DNA from: an uncultured Sutterella sp. | GTDB lineage: Bacteria > Pseudomonadota > Gammaproteobacteria > Burkholderiales > Burkholderiaceae_F | NCBI GenBank assembly: GCA_905202595.1 | Contig: CAJKSP010000008.1 | Coordinates: forward strand, 6,430 to 70,429 | Length of the DNA: 64,000 nt | Direction: 5' to 3' | Part shown: one piece after another, positions 60,817 to 64,000 of the stretch | Numbering within the stretch: the stretch's first letter is position 1 | How the letters are laid out: each line of letters opens with the position of its first letter | The notes under the pieces: generated by a model | What the model was told of the DNA's origin: nothing | The model's database searches: none | What the model saw: only the letters and a program-made list of their open reading frames with translations | Made by a program: the position numbers and the translations under genes

Positions 60817-61917
60817 TCAGCCGAGATGACGAAGCGCCAGGCGCTCAAAGACCGCCACGCCCATGGCAAGCTTCGATTCGTCGAAGTGCATGTCCGCACG
60901 GTGCAGCCCCGGCTCCGCGCCGACGCCGATGCCGAAGTACGCCGCCTTGATCGAAGGCTTGTGGAGCTTGTACCAGTGGAAGTCCTCGCCGCCGCCAAGC
61001 GCTTCGGGCGCGAGCGCCTCTTCGCCATAGAGATCGACCACCGCTTCAGCCACCTCGGCCTTGAGGTCGTCATCGTAGAGCGCCGCCGGCGAAAAGCCCT
61101 CCACCTTCATCGTGCCCTCGGCGCCGATCGCCTGCGAGCACGATTCGACGGCGCGGCGGATCTTCGCCTGAAGATCATCCATCAGCGCGTTGGTCGCTGC
61201 ACGCACGTCAATCGTGAGCTTGGCGAGCTCCGGAATGGTGTTGGGCGCGCCGGCATCCGCCCAAATCTGCGTTGCCTTAGCCGACCAGTTCAACCGAGGG
61301 TCTTCCCAGATGGCGTTCACCGCCTGAATGACGGCGCTCGCCGCATCGAGCGCATTGACAGCCAGATGCGGACGAGAGGCATGCGCGCTCTTGCCCTTGA
61401 TCGTCACGTAGTCGATCGCCGATGCGGCGTGGTTCACGGCCGGGCAGATCTTGCCGAGCGGCAGATCCGACGCCGGACGGATATGTGCGCCGATTGCGTA
61501 GTCGACGTCGCCGATGACGCCCGCCGCCACCATGGCCGGTCCGCCTTCGCCCGTCTCCTCGCCCGGCTGGAAGAGGAGCTTGAGCGTGCCGCGCTTCACG
61601 TGCCCGACAAGCCGGCTTGCCGCTGCAAGCACCATGGCGGTATGGGCGTCATGACCGCAGGCGTGAATCGCGCAGGGCTTGCCGTCGATCTTGAAGGGAA
61701 GCGCATCCATGTCCGCACGGAGCATGAGCACGGGCCCAGGCTCTGCGCCCTTGATCTCAGCCACCACGCCCGTCGTCTCGCCGACTCGATGAGGCTCAAG
61801 GCCGAGCTCGCGAAGCTTTTCCATCACGTAGGCCGACGTCTTCTCCTCATGCATGCTGAGTTCTGCCAGGCCGTGAAGTTCGCGGCGCAGCGTCTTCGGA
61901 TCAAAAATAGGTGTCAT
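60817..61917 (-). CDS. M20 family amidohydrolase, copy 1
   Basis: 366 residues from MTPIFDPKTLRREL at 61917, with AAGGAAG 7 bp upstream. Metal site of the IAA-amino-acid/N-acyl-amino-acid hydrolase branch: LRADMDALPF, HACGHDAHTAMVL, QPGEETGEGG (catalytic Glu pair), AIGAHIRP and a C-terminal GGGEDFHWY. It probably removes an acyl group or cleaves a dipeptide in the cytoplasm. A paralog of the same length follows upstream at 62252-63352, so the pair is a tandem duplication; each has its own ribosome site and terminator-like structure. Confidence 0.9.
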   Translation of the reverse strand: MTPIFDPKTLRRELHGLAELSMHEEKTSAYVMEKLRELGLEPHRVGETTGVVAEIKGAEPGPVLMLRADMDALPFKIDGKPCAIHACGHDAHTAMVLAAASRLVGHVKRGTLKLLFQPGEETGEGGPAMVAAGVIGDVDYAIGAHIRPASDLPLGKICPAVNHAASAIDYVTIKGKSAHASRPHLAVNALDAASAVIQAVNAIWEDPRLNWSAKATQIWADAGAPNTIPELAKLTIDVRAATNALMDDLQAKIRRAVESCSQAIGAEGTMKVEGFSPAALYDDDLKAEVAEAVVDLYGEEALAPEALGGGEDFHWYKLHKPSIKAAYFGIGVGAEPGLHRADMHFDESKLAMGVAVFERLALRHLG

Positions 61918-62135
61918 TTCTTGCTTCCTTGTGCAGATCGAGCAGAGCTTCGGCCGCAGCGCCATGCCGCCGCCGAGGGCTCAGCCATGAACTCATCTTG
62001 CGCGAGCGCAGCCTGCTCTGCGCGAGAAGACGCTAGTGCATTCCAAGGAGCGCGCTTGCCCTCGATCGCAGCCGCAGCATCCTGAGAGGCTTGAGGCGTC
62101 TGCGGCATAAGCCGTCTGCCGAATGCACACATGCT

Positions 62136-62170
62136 AAAGCCGCCTTCCGGCTACGCCGAAAAGCGGCTTT
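62136..62170 (-). terminator. Stem-loop after the second M20 amidohydrolase
   Basis: AAAGCCGC / GCGGCTTT around a 19-base loop that can itself pair (CCGG / GCCGAA). Short T-run only, so a weak terminator. The rest of the 61918-62251 gap shows no gene. Confidence 0.5.
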
Positions 62171-62251
62171 GTTGCCGCGGCAACTAGCAGCGCGGCAAGG
62201 CGCGCTGAGGCGAACGGGCGCGCGGCTCGTCGCCCGTTCGCAGAAAGCCCG

Positions 62252-63352
62252 TCAGCCGAGATGGTCGAGCACGATCTTCTCGAAGACCGCAACGCCCATC
62301 GCGAGCTTCGAATCGTCGAAGTCCATCGTAGCCGCATGCAGGCCCGGCTTCGCGCCGACGCCCACGCCGAAGTAGGCGGCCTTCATCGAGGGCTTGTGGA
62401 GCTTGAAGAAATGGAAGTCCTCTCCGCCGCCGCCGCAGTCCGGAGCCAGCGCGTCTTCGCCGAAGAGCGCCTTGACGGCTTCTGCGACCTCGCCCTTGAA
62501 GTCAGGATCGTAGACCGCTGCCGGGCAGGTCGTGCGGAAGTCGATTGAAGCTTCGGCGCCGAGCGCCGCCGCCGACATTTCAACCGCCGTCTTCATCTTC
62601 TGCTGCAGCTCCGCCATGAGCGCATTCGTTTCCGTGCGGACATCGTACGTGATGGTCGCCTTCGCCGGAACCGTATTCGTCGCGCCGGAATCGGCATGGA
62701 GCTGCGTCGCCTTCATCGACCAGATCGCGCGCGGATCAAGCCAGATCGCCTGCACAGCCTGCACGATGGCGCAGGCCGCATCGATCGCATTGATGCCAAG
62801 GTGCGGACGGGACGCGTGGGCATCGCGGCCCTTCACCGTCACGAAAGCCGTCGAGGAAGCCGTGTGATTCACGGCCGCGCAGATTTTGCCGAGCGGTACG
62901 TCCTGAATCGGACGAATGTGCGCGCCGAGCGCGAAGTCGACGTCGTCGGCAACCCCCGCCTTGATCATTTCGAGCGCGCCCTGAATCGTCTCTTCCGCCG
63001 GCTGGAAGAGCAGCCGGAGCGTGCCGCGCTTCACGCGGCCGACAAGGCGGCTCGCCGCCGCGAGAAGCATCGCCGTATGGCCGTCGTGGCCGCAGGCGTG
63101 AATCGCACAGGGCTTGCCTTCGATCGTGAAGGGCAGCGCATCCATGTCGGCGCGCAGCAGCATCACGGGGCCGGGCTCCGCACCTTTGATCTCCGCCACA
63201 ACGCCTGTGGTCGATCCCACGCGCTTCGGCTCAAGGCCGATTTCGCGCAGCTTCTCCATCACATAGGCCGACGTCTTCTCTTCGTGCATAGCGAGCTCAG
63301 GAATCGCATGCAGCTCTCGGCGCAGCGCCTGCGGATCAAAAATTTCTCCCAT
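62252..63352 (-). CDS. M20 family amidohydrolase, copy 2
   Basis: 366 residues, GAAGGAGG upstream of the ATG. Same branch as copy 1: LRADMDALPF, HACGHDGHTAMLL, QPAEETIQGA, ALGAHIRP and GGGGEDFHFF. The copies are alike over their whole length but differ in the lid domain and around the substrate pocket (TETNALM and ATNALM, FRTTCPAAVYD and VEGFSPAALYD), so they may have different substrates. It is the first gene of the pair. Confidence 0.9.
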   Translation of the reverse strand: MGEIFDPQALRRELHAIPELAMHEEKTSAYVMEKLREIGLEPKRVGSTTGVVAEIKGAEPGPVMLLRADMDALPFTIEGKPCAIHACGHDGHTAMLLAAASRLVGRVKRGTLRLLFQPAEETIQGALEMIKAGVADDVDFALGAHIRPIQDVPLGKICAAVNHTASSTAFVTVKGRDAHASRPHLGINAIDAACAIVQAVQAIWLDPRAIWSMKATQLHADSGATNTVPAKATITYDVRTETNALMAELQQKMKTAVEMSAAALGAEASIDFRTTCPAAVYDPDFKGEVAEAVKALFGEDALAPDCGGGGEDFHFFKLHKPSMKAAYFGVGVGAKPGLHAATMDFDDSKLAMGVAVFEKIVLDHLG

Positions 63353-63549
63353 TAGTGGTACCTCCTTCTATCACCTTGAGCACCCTCTCAAAGGTGACAG
63401 AAACGATCCTATTCCTTAAGATTAGCTGAAAGGCAGGGATTTTCAAGAAATTTGCTGTAGGATATCAGCATCTTTTCAACCATCTTCCCTGCATCAACGC
63501 AAAATGGTATCTCCGACCGATCCGACCCGCCTCGGCGTTTTCATCAGAG

Positions 63550-63569
63550 GGACGCTCGGCGGAGCGTCC
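63550..63569 (+). repeat. Stem-loop in the leader of the YgbA-family gene
   Basis: GGACGCT / AGCGTCC with a 6-base loop, 22 bp before the start codon. No T-run. Possible leader structure. Confidence 0.35.
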
Positions 63570-63591
63570 ACCTCGACACGGACAAGAAGAA

Positions 63592-64000
63592 ATGACTGCT
63601 GACTCTCGCAACTCCGCTCTGCCCCCTGACCGCCTGAAGAAGCTTCAGGAGGTGCCGCGGCTGCATGAAGAAGCGCAGACGATCGAATACATGACCCAGG
63701 CCTACTGCTCGCACTTCCATGGCTCCAAGCCCGGAGAGCTCTGCGAGGAGTGCCAGGCCTTCCTCGACTATGCGAAGAAGCGCCTCGCCTGCTGCCCTTA
63801 CGGCGCTGACAAGCCCGTCTGCGCCAAATGCCGCATCCACTGCTACAAGCCCGAACAGAAGGAAACAGCGCGTGAAATCATGCGCTGGGCGGGTCCTCGT
63901 CTTCTCTTTACGCATCCGATTCTCACGCTGAGGCACCTCTTGGTGCATTCGAGAATTCCGGCCCCGGAAAAGCCCCGCAACACGCGCGGAAGAGACGCAG
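63592..64000 (+). CDS. YgbA family protein (nitrous-oxide-stimulated promoter family), cut by the window edge
   Basis: 136 codons are visible from the ATG at 63592; the frame is still open at the edge. GAAGA lies just before the ATG. A dense set of cysteines, CEECQAFLDYAKKRLACC, CAKCRIHCYKP and an early YCSHFH, together with the MRWAGPRLLFTHPILTLRHL end are characteristic of the YgbA family, small Cys-rich proteins induced by nitric oxide or nitrosative stress in enterobacteria and denitrifiers. Exact function unsettled. Confidence 0.85.
   Translation, partial: MTADSRNSALPPDRLKKLQEVPRLHEEAQTIEYMTQAYCSHFHGSKPGELCEECQAFLDYAKKRLACCPYGADKPVCAKCRIHCYKPEQKETAREIMRWAGPRLLFTHPILTLRHLLVHSRIPAPEKPRNTRGRDA

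Overview
The window is 64 kb of GC-rich, gene-dense bacterial chromosome. I infer a betaproteobacterium of the Burkholderiales, most likely a gut Sutterellaceae relative (Sutterella/Parasutterella type). The grounds are: the Burkholderiales-like block cysS / TPR protein / ppiA / ppiB / lpxH; EF-P with Arg32 next to its arginyl-rhamnosyltransferase EarP; BpH3-type H-NS; 'Gram-negative porin' genes; a full ccm cytochrome c maturation operon; and exported multiheme and flavin respiratory enzymes. The genus is an inference; no 16S gene is present.

Layout. 1-2.6 kb: a leftward peptide ABC system (binding protein, then an ATPase cut by the window edge). 3.1-3.8 kb: a diverged tandem duplication carrying two identical tRNA-Ser(UGA) genes, each with its own terminator. 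3.9-9.6 kb: accA and cysS leftward; a TPR protein, two cyclophilins and lpxH rightward. 10-13.7 kb: a gsiACD-like peptide/glutathione ABC operon without a binding-protein gene. 14-22.8 kb: the respiratory locus. An octaheme cytochrome with seven CX2CH motifs and one CX15CH motif (MccA/SirA-type dissimilatory sulfite reductase) is followed by an exported rhodanese, a DUF4418 membrane protein, an FtsX/MacB-like permease with its ATPase, and an exported thioredoxin; a TtrS-like sensor kinase lies upstream. 23-30.5 kb: a long tyrosine recombinase, holB-tmk-mltG, ygfZ, an H-NS protein and a DMT transporter. 30.6-35 kb: an orphan amino-acid binding protein behind a perfect FNR-type box, and a DUF3100 / small membrane protein / M20 amidohydrolase operon. 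35.4-42.9 kb: ccmABCDEFGHI, which supplies the heme attachment the octaheme enzyme needs. 43.3-46.7 kb: lipoprotein-uvrC-pgsA. 47-53 kb: a Tat-exported fumarate/urocanate-reductase-like flavoprotein, a solo helix-turn-helix protein, two tandem porins (one disrupted at a G7 tract, with a G9 tract upstream), and a Tat-exported double-CMD protein. 53-64 kb: a DUF2157/GDYXXLXY membrane protein, earP and efp, a dCMP deaminase, an MFS transporter, two paralogous M20 amidohydrolases and the start of a YgbA-family gene.

The items most worth a second look are the sulfite-reductase locus, which has an unusual accessory set and no quinol-dehydrogenase genes beside it, and the porin with two homopolymeric G tracts, which looks phase-variable. 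Coordinates come from reading the supplied sequence. Family names rest on motif recognition, not on database searches.
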